Part shown: piece by piece, positions 36,704-49,103 of the stretch
Numbering within the stretch: the stretch's first letter is position 1
Layout: every line of letters begins with the position of its first letter
Source of the DNA: Pleurotus djamor
Taxonomy: Eukaryota; Basidiomycota; Agaricomycetes; Agaricales; Pleurotaceae
Assembly: GCA_029747585.1 (NCBI GenBank)
Contig: JAPEVF010000040.1
Coordinates: 57,932 to 121,931, forward strand
Direction: 5' to 3'
Length of the DNA: 64,000 nucleotides
Position numbers and translations under genes: made by a program
Notes under the pieces: generated by a model
The model's input: the letters and a program-made list of their open reading frames with translations, nothing else
Told to the model about the DNA's origin: nothing
Database searches by the model: none

Positions 36704-38829
36704 TCATGAAGCCGAGTTGGACGTTCCCCGTCCCGCTTTACCCGCCTCCATTAGCCATGCCTTATGATGAGACCACGAGCTCGCCTCCATCTGCACCAAT
36801 TTCCACAGCTTCTTCATATCGAAAGCGAGCTTCACATCCGCCTGGAGAGCTCCAATGACATACGCACTAAAGTATGTTCACCGAACAGTGAACACAACGT
36901 GGTTTCAATCAAGCAGTAAATAGGCATGCAAGTTAATTCCCGGTATGCGCTTCGAAAATGATGAATGACGTACATGACCGTCGATCGCTTCAGCGGAGTC
37001 TGGGGACCAACTGTACTCAAGGTTTTGCACAAATCGTCAATATCCATTCCCTTGATATGCCAAAGACGGTAGGCACGCCATTGCTGGGGCCGCATACCAG
37101 GATGACTCAACGGGATGATTGCTGATGGAGATATCGTAGTGGTTTGTTGCGTGGAAGATGCTGTCTCTACTTCAGCGGTGGACAGGTCATCAATTCCTTC
37201 TTCCTCTTCTTCCAACTCATCTTCCGACGCAAGACCGGTCACGGACGAATCAACGTGCCTCGTATAACCAGAAGGCGTCAGCTCGCGTTCATGTTCCTTA
37301 GCTATTTCAAGGATCCGGACATAGGCTTTCAGAGCTGAGTAGGCATCATTGGCCGCATCTACATCGTATTCAAAACATCAGGATCAACGCTGTACCACGA
37401 CAGTGGTAACGCAACGGAGGGGATGCAACGCACATTCCAGTTGTCGCTCAGTCAACGGCTGAACCTCCCAGTCACTTGTTCTTTCCTTTGGCTTTTCTAG
37501 CGTTTTGCCACAGTAACGGGCGATGACTTTCGCAAGACTAGCCACACCAAGGGAACTATGCCGGACTTTGCCAGCTTTCGTCACGAATAAGGCATCAGCT
37601 CCTGGGTCGGCCTGACGAGCAAGAGCGCCTAGCTCAACTAGGTTGTGGGCAACAACGCCGTAGTCGCCGAAAAGTTTTACCCCATCATCTGGGGATCAAA
37701 ATATGAAAATATGAGTATCTGGTTTGAGTCCCCGGCGCCGGGAGTCGGATCGAGCCACTCACTAAGGATATTGGCTCCCATCTTGACGATGGTCTTGGAC
37801 TCGATCAGTTCCTGAGGACGCGCGGTCGTAGAAACCATTCAGTTGCCGTAAGTGTATTGGGTGACATTGTCACATACCTTCAACGCTTGGGGAAATCCTA
37901 AGGAAACGAGTGAGATGAGGGCGCATCAGGAGCGAAGTGGCACGCACTCTGCATTCCAGATATCTGAATCACAAGAATCATTCTCTGGTCACAAACTTGA
38001 ATGGTTGCAGTGCGATTAGAGATGACTTGTGCGCGGATGGCACCTTTAGGCCTGGCGTACCGAACGCGCCATTCCATGTCGAAGCCGATGGGACTAGACA
38101 CACAATCAGCCTGCGAAGAGATACGTATAACAAGACCAAGATGCCCACCCTCGAAGCGCCGGGACCAAGTCGTTTGCCTCGTCTACATTCGTCACATAGA
38201 CTCGGGCGGGGTCAGGATTGTATGTGCGATACGAGAAGAGCTCCAAGGTAGTTTCTTCTTGATCAGGAGGGGGAGATTCAGCTTCTTGAGAGGTGGCCTT
38301 CTTCTGTCTTGCTGTGGTCTTTACTGGATTGGCCTTCGTCACGCCTCCGACGGTAGGTGGCGAAAGTGAGCTCGATGGACGATTTATTGAGATGCTAGAG
38401 CCAACGTGCATATTCTGCATCGACGTTGCTAAGGACGCTACTGAATTGGGTCTCGTAGCCGTATCTTGGCGTACTCTAGGTGCAAATAAGGGATACATAC
38501 TAGGATGCAATCCGGTCAGCATGGGAATGCTCCAGGTCAAAATGCGCAACGTACTTGTCGTGGTGAAGTTGAGTCGCTGGTTGATTGAATGAAATAGTCT
38601 GTTTACATTTGGAAGGTGCCCCTGGTCGCCGCATCAATGGTTTAGGTTGCTTTATGTCCTGAACATCAAAGGGCCCATAAACTTCAATGACGTCGTCAGC
38701 ATCCTCTAAACAGGGACTACGCGGTTGAATTTTCTCGATTTTCTTCGCAGGAAGAGAGGAAGCAGTCCTTATCCGCGGTGGTGAAGTAGAGTAGTAGCGA
38801 GCAGCGGGTTCCTTGAGCTTCGGGTACAT
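36704..38829 (-). CDS. WRN-like 3'-5' exonuclease with C-terminal helix-turn-helix
   Basis: A DEDD-type exonuclease related to the nuclease part of Werner helicase, without the helicase. The likely start is MYPKLKEPAARYYSTS; an upstream exon cannot be excluded. A disordered N-terminal region (with EDADDVIEVYGPFDVQDIKQ) is followed by VYVTNVDEANDLV, then motif I IGFDMEWRV (Asp and Glu visible), CDQRMILVIQIS, KMGANIL joined to DDGVKLFGDYGVVAHNLVEL (motif II), and motif III. Motif III forms over an intron as QLEYAANDAYSAL, giving the Tyr-x3-Asp of the DEDDy type. An acidic linker follows, then WRAYRLWHIKGMDIDDLCKT and RSTV, read as a helix-turn-helix like that at helicase C-termini. The end is GRGTSNSAS. 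Small introns interrupt it throughout. Substrate unknown; DNA repair is inferred from family. Confidence 0.75.
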
Positions 38830-39448
38830 TGGTGGCGAGAACGAAGGGAATGAACTTGTCACAGACGCGCTATGTCACGAGGATCAGATGATGTGACAGC
38901 GCGTCCTCGGGGAACGCCGAAAAAGTGACCAGGGTCGCCTCCACCATCGCTCAGGACGTCTGTTGGAAAGTTCTGCACAGGTACCTCAGGGAGTCCATTG
39001 AATTTTTTTCTGTTTACTAATTCAAATTACGGATCATCTAGGAGGTATCCAAAATTCATGCCGATGAGTGTTGGTAAGAAAGTGTTGATTGTGTGTTCCA
39101 CTTGTGTAGTATCTGTGCGACATCGAATGTGAAGCGCTGTACGGGACGATCTTGATAGAGGTCGTTCTGTGGGTCTCTGTGGGCGACCCACGAGCCAGCC
39201 GCGGAACGGATCGAACGACGGACCACAGTCTATCATTACGACACACATGATCACAAATACGACGGGACCTTTTCAGCTAAGCTCAGGGCTGTTCGCTCGG
39301 AGAGTCAAAATCGCAAAGTGACAGAGTGCTCTAAGCCAGACATGTCCCATAAGTACGCCGTACTGCGAAGATAGGCTTTTCTCTGGCGCCATCTCCCGCC
39401 TTCTTGCCAAAACGTTGTCCTCCGTTTTACGATCATCCCCCCGCCGCC
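38830..39448. other. Divergent promoter region
   Basis: This stretch lies between the exonuclease (-) and the DUF6533 gene (+). A minus-strand frame at 39027-39254 ends TLIGMNFGYLLDDP and looks slightly protein-like, but it has no start, partner exon or domain that I can support. Confidence 0.45.
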
Positions 39449-40874
39449 ATGGTGGAATTGGGCCTTTACATCAGGCGTAATCTCTCCTACAGCATACGCA
39501 ACTACTCTTCTCGTGAGTTTCTTCCCCGTACCGAGTGACCCTTTCCTCTGATACGACATCTGTCCCACATCTGTAGTCGTAGCCTGCACGCTTCTCTTCT
39601 ACGAGTTCCTCACCACTCTCCACCTCGAAGTCAGCTTGATATGGTCGTAAGTGATCCCACAGACACTCGGCTCCGACGTACATAACTAACTTCCACAGAA
39701 AACCGTTGACTTTTCCCAAGCTTGTCTTCCTGGTGTGCAGATATTTCGCCCTCAGTTTCCAAACGTACGTTAACATCATTGCATTGTCCTATTGTGCGAC
39801 TCAACCTCTGTCTTTCTACCTTCAGTGGGACTCTTGCCTTCTTCTTCTCTATGGAACACCGTCCCCTCGCCCGGAATCAGTGTCTCGTCTGGCATTACCT
39901 CCAGATATTCGTCTTTCACAGCCTACTCTACTCAGTTGAACAGGTACAAACCAAGAGAGGTAACAAACATTCCCTCCCGCCACCATCTTTCGCTAAATCC
40001 TTCACCCTATGCCAAAAGTCGACGCACTCTATTCAGTCCATCATAAGCCCTTGCAAGTTCTCACCGCATTTCGGTACATCTCCACCATGTTGATGATTTT
40101 TTNCGTCCGTATCGACTCTTCACGTCATGTCGTATGATGAATCCTGTCTTGTCCACGACTTACCGTGGTATGTCACCTTATTCGGGTGAGCCAACTTTCC
40201 CATCTATCGTCCCAAATCGACCAACTTACTCATCCTACTTTTTTCACAGTGCCGTTGCCATGTCCAATCAAGTCATCCTCTCCACCCTCCTCATATATCC
40301 GAAGATTATACGAGTGACCAAGCGGCGTCCTGCCTGGGTGGCGGTTATGACCCGTGATGCTTTGGCTACGTTTAGTGTTGTAGGAGGTTAGTCCAAATCC
40401 CCCTTGATTTTTAGTAGGTCGCTCGAATGACCGTCGCTATTTTAGTGCTTCTGGCGTTGATAATAGCGGCTGCGGAGACTGTTGCGCATGTTATGCCATC
40501 GTAAGTTTCTGTCCATCTGTTGACCGAATTGAAATTGACTGTCCGCCAGGGCTTTCATCACGATCCTCTCAGTCAGCGTAAGATCCATTCCAACCACTCA
40601 TCCGCCACCATATGCTCATCTCCAACGTCTCCAGGGCTGTCGAATGACGAGCAACCTCCTGTGTTCCGCTGCTGAACAACTCAGGGACGAACCACCTCCA
40701 CGATGCGCAACAGTCTACAGCGAGGGCATCCAGCTAACCAGCTTCCTCTCCCTCGAAGGCGACGTCCCATCGCTTCGACATGACCTCCGGAGCTCGGTAT
40801 CATCATCATCCCACCCNCCATCATCCCGCCCTTCGTTTCACCCAGAGATGATTTACGAATCGTCCGTTCCTTGA
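39449..40874 (+). CDS. DUF6533 multi-span membrane protein (separate copy)
   Basis: The start is MVELGLYIRRNLSYSIRNYSS, with a good context (CCGCCGCCATGG). An intron then leads into the signature ACTLLFYEFLTTLHLEVSLIW. Next are KPLTFPKLVFLVCRYFALS, FFSMEHRPLARNQCLVWHYL with IFVFHSLLYSVEQ, a span around FVRIDSS, the segment MSNQVILSTLLIYPKIIRVT, TRDALATFSVVGVLLALIIA, and the cytosolic tail GCRMTSNLLCSAAEQLRDEP ending FHPEMIYESSVP. It is the same family as the array at 31-35 kb but on the opposite strand, with the exonuclease gene between. A few N occur. Exon ends in the middle are uncertain. Confidence 0.65.
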
Positions 40875-41511
40875 CCATTCGTCACCACCCATCCCCCCTC
40901 TCCTCCAGCGTATGTCCAAACTCCCGGTCTCCCTCGGAGAGNTAAAATTGGAGGGCGCGATGCATCGACCCGAAAGCCTCGCCCNNCCCCCATTTGGGCT
41001 GTTTGCAATCCTGACCGAGATCCCCCCGTTCGCGACCAACCGACGGACTTGTACAAATGTAGCATACATGNNANNNGNNCAACCTCAAAAACCTCAACCC
41101 CCAAATTACCACGGCAGGCCCGTCTCCGGACGACGACGCCAGGTTTCCTACCACCGCTCCCTCCCCTTGGCCACATCACCAGCCGTCGCTCCTTCTCAAT
41201 TTTCTCCTTTCCGGCATTTCACTTGTACGTATACTTATTAGGTTTTTTTATCCAGCACGGACANNATTCTTAGACCTGCTGANCACAAAGGGGAANACAC
41301 GTATTCTATCATTCATACTCTACACCATCGCCCTTCCTTCGTTNNTCGAACCCCACTTNTATATTTTTCTTTGGTGGTTCGACTCGACTTTTTGATGGAN
41401 NNCTCAGNGTTTNCNNANTNCNTGCNTANTANNATGCATTACTGTCTATTCCNAGTAATAGCGTACTTTATTACTATGTAACACCTAGATCCANNTGATG
41501 TTGAGAAGTAT
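40875..41511. other. N-rich convergent 3' flank
   Basis: This spacer lies between two convergent genes. It contains many N (densest at 41071-41079 and 41400-41435), so terminators or short genes cannot be judged. Nothing was recognised. Confidence 0.6.
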
Positions 41512-43592
41512 TCAATTGATAGAGGAAGGGGGATTTGAGGACGTACTGTATTTTGGTCCGCCNCCGCCTTCTGGGACAGTCCAAGTGATATCCTGCGTGG
41601 GTACCTTGATATCGCAGAGCTTGCAATGAATGCAATTCTGAAATTGGGAGGTCGATTAGCGNACGAAACCTGTCAGAGGGAGAACCACNTACTTGGGAGT
41701 TGATCACCAACTTCTTCCCATCCCAACTCTGATCCTCAACCTTCGCTTCTCCCTTCGGAGCCTCACCCTCAACATCAACGTACTCATAAACTCCAGCAGG
41801 ACAAGCTCGACCCAACAGCCCAGCATACTCCCCAACATTAACGCGAACATGTTCAAGTCTCCTTGAAGCACTTTCGTCAGCATCTCCGGCGCCAGTCTTC
41901 ATCACCCGGAGATGCACGGGTTGGTCTTCAGCGTGGTTGGTACCAGTCAGGGCAACACTGGTCATCAAGTCAGTAGATAGTGGAGGTTCGAAGGGAGGGT
42001 AATCGATGGGTTTATGGCGCGAGGCCNTCTCNGTCTCCAGTGCNTCGAGTGACGTGTAGGGTGGTGGGGTGTGAGAGGTGTGTTTGAATGTCCAGGGTAC
42101 NCGACCTTTGAGGAACAAGCTGTCGACACCACTGTAGGCGATACCACCATATAAGCCGAGGGCAGTGTTGAACGATGGTCGTAGGTTGCGAACTTCGTGG
42201 AGGTCGGAGTACAACCATGACTCCTTGAATAATTTGGAGTAGGCGGACATGTCTGTCACCGAAGACGAGGAGGACGATTCCTCTTCGGGATGAACACAGT
42301 CATAGGCTGCTTCAGCTGCAAGCATGCCCGATTTCATGGCGTTGTGCGTTCCCTTGATTTTTGCAATGTTGACGAAACCAGCCGAACATCCAATGAGCGC
42401 GCCACCGGGGAAATGTAGCTGGGGGACGGATTGAAGACCACCTTCGTTGAGAGTGCGTCCACCGTACGCGAGGCGAGTCGAGTCTCCTGAGAGGAGCTTG
42501 CGGAAGTAAGGATGGTGTTTCATTCTCTGTGGGGTTAATGAGCAGCAGTCCATGACGGCACGCCAGCAATGTAAACGCACCTGGAATTCNCGGTATGGAC
42601 TGAGATAGGGATTCTTGTAATCCAATCCAATGACAAGTCCCAAACTGACAAGCCCATCGTCCATATGGTATACCCAACCACCTCCATAAGTCTGGTAATC
42701 CATAGGCCAGCCCATGGTATGCACCACCTTCCCAGGTTGGTACTGAGCCGGATCCACCCTCCAAACTTCCTTGAGCCCAATCCCGTATGTNTGAGGTTGA
42801 GAGTTGGCGCGTAGGTTATATTTGTTGATGACGGTCTTCGAGAGTGAACCATGGGCACCTTCACCGAGAAGCGTGACTTTGGCACGGAAGGCCATTCCNG
42901 GTTCGAAGGTGCTCTTCATCCGTCTTTGCCTATCCAACCCGACTTCGTTNGTGACAACCCCTTGCACACCATCGTCGGAATAGAGTAGCTGAGCTCCGGC
43001 GAAACCAGGATATATTTCTACTCCAAGTTCCTCGGCAACGGTGCCTAGCCAGGCAGTGAACTGAGAGAGTGAGACGATATAGTTGCCCTTGTTGGACATT
43101 TGAGGAGGGTGTGGCATAGGGATGTGGTAATTCTTGGTGAGGTATATCATCGAGGAGTCCGTCGCAGGCCGCGTCAAGGGATGTCCCTCTTNCGATTTCC
43201 AGTCAGGTAACAGTTCGTTGAGAGCTCTAGGCTCGACGACGGCACCAGACAATATGTGCGAGCCTAACCACCGGAAATCAGTATTTCATGGACGAGCAGA
43301 GATATATTTGCATCGCACCGACTTCGCTACCCTTCTCCAAGACAACCACACGAATCTCTTTCCCTTTTTCTTGCTCAAGTTGCTTCAACCTGATGGCGGC
43401 ACTGAGACCAGCAGGTCCCCCACCAACGATACATACGTCAACTTCATCCTCCGCACGTTCCACAGTTGCTGAGTCGAAAGGTTCGCGATTGAACCGCGCA
43501 GAGGTCGAAGCTAGTCCCCGCGACGCCAACGGCTTCTTGCCTGCGGCCAGCAGAAGCTGCCGTAGCTGTGGACTACGATGAGGAGAGAACAT
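41512..43592 (-). CDS. ETFDH: Electron transfer flavoprotein-ubiquinone oxidoreductase (mitochondrial)
   Basis: This inner-membrane flavoprotein passes electrons from ETF to ubiquinone during fatty-acid and amino-acid oxidation (yeast Cir2). The start is [20 protein letters not shown], an Arg-rich mitochondrial presequence. The FAD-binding motif is [20 protein letters not shown], followed by [13 protein letters not shown] across an intron. The central part has [20 protein letters not shown], the [16 protein letters not shown] stretch, [20 protein letters not shown] and [20 protein letters not shown]. The 4Fe-4S region is ACPAGVYEY, then [20 protein letters not shown] and the end VPEGGGGPKYS plus a short extra tail. 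All four expected cluster cysteines are visible. At least three introns are present. Several N lie inside the coding sequence, so some residues are unreadable. The last few residues depend on whether a GTACGT after PKYS is spliced. Confidence 0.92.
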
Positions 43593-43944
43593 AAGGAGCC
43601 CGGACCCTAACAAATCACGGTCGGCTCATATACGGCTTGTCGATCGGTGTTCCGGTTATCAGGGAAATGCGACGCTTCTGATTCGTCAGCAGAGGTGGGT
43701 CACTATAGAGTGATTCTCACAGTCAGATAAATCCTCGCACGGTCAATGAGGCCCCTACTGCGTTCACTTACACTTGTTTCCTTCTCATCCACCACTTTCG
43801 CTGGATGCCGCCTCGCTCAACTCTGCCTCCGAAAGGCTCAGCATTCCCGGCCAATGACTCTGCGACGTACAGAGATCTACTTATGTTTGAGGAGCGCCTC
43901 AAAACAACCGCTGCCAATCTTCAGCGAAGAAAACACCGTTACCA

Positions 43945-45173
43945 ATGTTTGTGAAATCGATTGTGCCATACGCGGACGCTGACTTCTCGCCAGTATTCCT
44001 CACTCAACTCCTGGTTATCATCGCATTCTTGACGTGCGAGGTCCTTCTGCCACCTCATATATCGCTGCTGGCAATACCATACAAGATGCTTCTACAGCGT
44101 ATATTGCCAGAAATATATACCCCGGAAACTCAGGTCACCCTACATCCAGCCTTCGCGCTAGGACTCTGGTTCGTCTGTATGACAACCTTGCTGCTTTTCT
44201 TCGTCAGCGGAATGTACTCTGACAAAATCGCATATGCCAACAAGTGAGTAGATCAGACCATACAAATTCGCTGGGGATGGACCAGAGTGGCTATGTTCAT
44301 TGAAACCCTTGGGATGGGGACGGATTGCTGATATATCTGTGCAGGTACGTCCCACATGCCAACCGTGCACTTCGATCCTTCAATATGTTTCTCAATGTCC
44401 GTAAACCTCCACTACGCTCGAAGCTAGGATTCAACCCTCTTCAATTCTTCTTCCCTCGTCCAGACCCTCCAGTGCCTACGCCCACAGACTCTGCGCCGGC
44501 ATCACCTCCCCAGAGCCCCATTCCAACCCGTAGCATCTCACGTTCACGTTCCACTCCGATGCCAATCTCACCTATCCCTCCCAGTACTAATCCTCGCGGA
44601 GAACTGATCTTTTCGTCACGAGTCGATCAGAATTTTCGGGAATCATACGAGAAATATCGTGCTACATTCGAGAGGCATAAGTTGGAGAAGGATAATCTGG
44701 CGAGGATGCAGCGTGGGTGGTTCGGTGTTAGCTGGCTGCGCCTGAATCATCCTCGCATCACGCGTCACTACTTCTGGAGGAAAGCCTCGGAGGTGGTTGA
44801 GAGTGGCATCCCGCGAAGTCCAGAGAAGTTGGTTGGAAGCAGTCCCCTGGTTCGCACACCGACAGGGACTTCAACGCGGAGTAGCAAAGGCGGTAGCTCG
44901 AGGAGTGGGACTCCTCCGAGTACCCCAAAGCATGTCTCGAAGCAACGCGATCGAAGCTCTTCACGTACGCGAACTCCTGGTACCCGCCAATCCACTCCCG
45001 CTCGGCAGTCCACCCCTCCTGTTTCTCCGAGTCCTTCTCGTCATGGCAGTACGCGAGGACGACGAGATTTGGGTGGCAAGGACAAGGATGGTGGTTTGTC
45101 TGGAGAGGGGACGGAGCTCAACTTGCGAGCTTTTGCTCTTGAGAAGAGTGCTCTGCATAATATCGGGGAGTAA
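43945..45173 (+). CDS. Membrane protein of unknown function
   Basis: Two exons, 43945-44243 and 44345-45173, join in frame to 375 aa. The N-terminal third has hydrophobic spans at about residues 18-36 (FLTQLLVIIAFLTCEVLLPP) and 70-92 (FALGLWFVCMTTLLLFFVSG), with a weaker one between (HISLLAIPYKMLL). A segment with NMFLNVRKPPLRSKLGFNPL follows, then a Pro/Ser linker, a charged region YEKYRATFERHKLEKDNLAR, a conserved-looking WFGVSWLRLNHPRITRHYFW, and a basic Ser/Thr/Pro-rich tail with many SRSGTP-like units. I do not recognise the family. It shares a 350 bp divergent promoter with the ETF oxidoreductase gene. Confidence 0.65.
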
Positions 45174-45358
45174 TTGGAGTTCATCGTGGGCTTCCAGTCA
45201 GTGTATAATATGTAATTTTGCGATATACCATACAATACTTTGTCTTCGTACTTGCTTTGAATTGCGAAAGCTGTGACTCGTGACGAATATGATTCGTCGC
45301 GCGACTCACACCTTACTTGCTTACTTCCATCATTCAGTACATTCGCCACTCGATCAAA

Positions 45359-46903
45359 ATGCTCCGCTCGTCCCTTTCCTTACCTCCAGAACTATGGCTC
45401 CAGATATTCAAAGAGCTGACGATTCGAAGATTCCCCATGAAGGACCTCGATTACAAACTTCTACGATGCTGGAATCCATTCAGGATTTGTCGTAAAATCC
45501 ATCGCTCCCAACCAGTACGTATCTGCCTAGCCAATACAGAATCTAGCTCCCAGCTCATGGACGCGTTCCCAACCTAGTGGATAGCCCATTCACTACTGCT
45601 CGTCTGTAAATCTTGGACCTCAGCCATGAAACCCTTGCTCTACGACACTATCTTCCTCTGGAAAGCATCTCAGGTCAAGGCTTTAGCATCACTGCTGAGG
45701 AAACACAGTACCAGCACATACGGCAACCTGGACCACCCAAACACGGGCTCTTGGATAAAAAGAATCATCATCATGATCAGCAATCCAAATGAACGACTCG
45801 CTTCTTCAGACTTCGCTGAATTGATGTCTTCTTCCCGAAAACTCACCGCTTTGCATATCGTCATGCATCTCCCCGACGAATCGACCAGAGATCAGTTTCC
45901 CAATCCTGAAACTCTCTTCCCTGATATTTCACTAGCAGCGCCCACACTCCGAATCCTGAACCTCACAGAAAGTATCTGTAATGACTTCAAAGACGAACCC
46001 GTAATCTCGAACGATTTCTTCGCAAAAATGACCGCTTTGCGCGCGCTGCGATGTGACAGCCACATCACCTTGGATAAGCTACAACCGTTGGAATATTTAT
46101 CCACTTCAAAGTATACACTAGAGAAATTGAAACATAATAATCCCTCGATCCAGGAGTTGTCCATCCGAGATGCTACGGTGTTCCCTCTGTCATACTCTCC
46201 AAACGAGCATCTTCGCCGGCTTAACCTGAACATCATCTATGGCATCCACACTAGTGGCCAGCCCTCGGATAATGGGGAAGACGATCAGGCTGATACCAAC
46301 CCCAGCGGTTCCGGTGGCAATCTCGGAGGTCGCGTCTCGGAGGAAGAGGAAAAGGAAAAGGAGATGGTGGATCAAGTCAACTATCTGGCTGAATTGGAAC
46401 CTCTGGACGACCCCGACTCTGATTCCGATTCCGAAGATGTGTCTGGTCCGAGCCAGATGTTAGCCGCAGGCTCGGAGGTTGCCACAATCGGCTCTGACTC
46501 GAACGCTGGAGGCGGAGGAGGCTTGGGTATTTTCGACGGACTTGTTTGGGGCCGCGGGGATTTCCAGACAGATGTTCTCGATCTCCTCCCACCAACTGTG
46601 ACATATCTATCCCTCGTTTTTGGCCGTTGGAAGGATTTGCTCGGCAATCTACAGCGCCTGCCTACGACGGTAACTCACCTTGGTTTGGAGGCGGGCTTAA
46701 CCCATTGCAAGGACAAATCATACATCCATCTCATCGATATTTGCCGGGACCTCATCGCACCTGGGCTCACTGTTGTCCAGCTAAACCATTGGCAAATATG
46801 CGTTGACCTGCGAACGCGTCATGCGGGTCTTCTGAAAGAATTTGTGGAAATGCTGAAGAATAAGAATGTTGAACTTTGGGATGCTGAGGGATCCGTTATG
46901 TAA
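45359..46903 (+). CDS. F-box-like protein, family A, copy 1
   Basis: Exons 45359-45514 and 45578-46903 join in frame to 493 aa. The N-terminus LPPELWLQIFKELTI is F-box-like, and after the intron WIAHSLLLVCKSW and TKPLLYDTIFL-like sequence (here MKPLLYDTIFLWKAS) complete the motif. Then come SWIKRIIIMISNPNERLAS, a repeated hydrophobic pattern (ALRALRCDS, LKHNNPSIQEL), an acidic Ser/Asp insert at about residues 255-325, LPPTVTYLSLVFGRWKDL and the family C-terminal motif HWQICVDLRTRHAGLLKEFV. Copy 2 at 53989-55502 has an identically placed intron, and exon 1 is exactly 156 nt in both. A substrate adaptor role is inferred. Confidence 0.75.
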
Positions 46904-47031
46904 AGCTCAGTTACATAGGTGCAACAATAAGTACATTGATATGAGGAAAGGTGGAGCAATTGAACAATCTAGAATACCTAGGAGACAGTGTTGACGATAC
47001 TATAGACAGCCGCCATTTAGCTACCTGCGAA

Positions 47032-48682
47032 TCATTCCTGCACACGAGTGCCCTGCAACGAATCGCACTCGACAACTTTCCACTGATAATGTGTATCGGC
47101 ATCGAACGCGTCAAGAAGTGAGACATCATTGATCTCGAACGGGTGGAAGTCGACGACATCGATAGTACCGTATAGAGCACAGTGTACATCAAGTTGTTTG
47201 AGTAGATCCTTGATGAAATCGCCAACGACCCTCTTGATATCGCCTTCACTATCCATGAAGATTTCGTCTGTGTCAAACTTGACACTAAGCTTCTTGAGTT
47301 TGGGAAGGTGGCTTCCGAACTGAGTGTTGGCTACGAATTGATGCACAGTGGAAAGGAGGGCGTAGTCGAGTAGCAAGGTTTCGACGCAAGTCAAGGGGGT
47401 AACGAAGCACGACCAATCCCAAGTGGGAGGCGGAGGGGACACTCGGAAGAAGCCATATTGGACAGACTTGGCTGTGGAGAAAGTTGAGGTGAAGTAGGCG
47501 ACGAGGTCAAAAAGCATAGAAGTGTCGGTTTCTGAAAAGCTGAAAAGATACACTGAAGGAAGAAAATGAGACTGGTAGCCTTCCCCAAAGGTCCTGAGGG
47601 TGAATTCCTGTTGAGTTATATAGAAATCTAAGCCAACGATGGGGCAGCCGTTGACGACAGACTCAGCGGTAAAGGCTTGCTTGGTCGCTTCGATACCGGG
47701 GGCACTGAAGGTAATGTCGGCTGAGGTTATTTGCAGCGTAATGTTTGCTGGGAACCGCAACGGTCGGAGGGCTAGCGCAGCGAAATACAACTTAGACGTG
47801 ACAGATAGTCTTTTAAGGCACGGTAGGTTGACAATGGTGTCCTGCGCGATGTTTTCCAGATCAAGTGCAAACTGGCCGAGAAGAAGATCTTCCAGGAAGG
47901 GTATAGATGAGAGGGTAGGGAGTATTTGAGAAAGGGAAACGGGGTTTTTCCCATAGTGGAAGATGAGTGAGAGTGAAGTTAAGCTGGGGAAAGACGGAGT
48001 ACGTTCCGGGGTCCACGGTAGGATGGAAAACCCGTTGAGGTACAGTTCCCGGAGACGAGGCATATCCCTGTCCATGAAAAGCGCCATCCTTTCCATAGGC
48101 TTGAACTTGTTTGGTTTCTTCTTTCCCTCGGGGTACGCAGAGCCGTTGACCGTGACTTTGAGGGTCTTCAGCTCTGAGGCCGGACGGTCAATATTGAGGT
48201 ACAAAACATCGAAAATTGGCGGTGAGGAGATGTTCAGGATGTCGATTTCGTGGATCCGTTCGATGTAGTCCATCATGCCCTTGCAGACACGCAAACTGGG
48301 AGCCTTCCACTTGCAACAGAACAAATGAAGTGGGAAGTACAGCGGACCAGACGTCAATGCCGGGGCCTCAGCACTCGCGTTTGAGCAGTCAATGGGGAGC
48401 CAGAGGCCGGGTATGCCGCATGCGGCCTTTCGCCATGCTTTGCAAACATGAATGACGGGGTTGTGTTTCTTTTCGTATCCGCGAACCCAGTTCTTTGACA
48501 CCAAAAGAAAGATTTGGGTGAGTAATTCTGCCGGAAGATGGGCAGCATTTGATGGGTGGTGATGGGCATTAGACACGGTGCTACTAGCAGGTGTCTGACC
48601 GCGTTTTCTGCTTCGAGTTGCGACCTACGGTATTAGATGGTGAATCAACAAATTGAGATACGACTGAGTTTCAGCCTACCAT
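47032..48682 (-). CDS. F-box protein with LRR-like repeats, family B, copy 1
   Basis: The main exon, 47032-48624, is open throughout. Its first in-frame ATG is far inside, so I join it to a lone ATG exon at 48680-48682 whose codon is followed directly by GTAGG; this gives MVATRSRKRG and 531 aa. The F-box is HLPAELLTQIFLLVSKNW through VCKAWRKAACGIPGLWLPID. The rest alternates hydrophobic strands, as in leucine-rich repeats: FDVLYLNIDRPASELKTLKV, MPRLRELYLNGFSILPW, FPSLTSLSLIFHYG. It lies convergent to family A copy 1 and divergent to family C copy 3. A paralogue is at 51971-53697. The one-codon first exon is a prediction; a GTG at 48576 cannot be a normal start in a fungus. Confidence 0.7.
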
Positions 48683-49103
48683 GGAGGTTGTGAACGTTGA
48701 CTCTTGAGAGAGACGTTTGAACAGAGTTTCTGAAGCACGACTCCCCACCTGATAACATGTTGACTCTGGCTACCGTGAAGCCCATGAAGTTGGGAGTTTT
48801 TTTTGACTTGGCGTCTACTTGGCAGCGCGCGACTAGTTGGACCCCTGTTAGGAGATCCTATCTGCTTGGGTAACCATTGGTACACGTAATTGTCCTGTTA
48901 GACAGTCGTTTCCGTGCTCTGAGCAATGGCACAATACAGATTCATGCTGAGCTTCAAAAAGTAAAATGGGCGCAGCGGCTCCAGCTTTTAGCCTCTCTGG
49001 TAGTTCGATCCGAACGCACTACCCCTGTTCTCTCCAGGGTCTTGATACAAATTTGTCATGGACTGGGTGCGTCTTTGACTCCTCTTCTACCAGTTCTAAC
49101 ACC
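48683..49103. promoter_or_regulatory. Shared divergent promoter of two F-box genes
   Basis: About 420 bp separate the starts of the family B gene (-) and the family C gene (+). No TATA box or other clear motif was found. Confidence 0.4.

Noticed and set aside
39027..39254. Possible small gene on the minus strand
   Set aside because: The frame has no supported start or partner exon and no recognisable domain.
41965..42885. Additional minus-strand frames within the ETF oxidoreductase gene
   Set aside because: They are shadow frames of the conserved protein.
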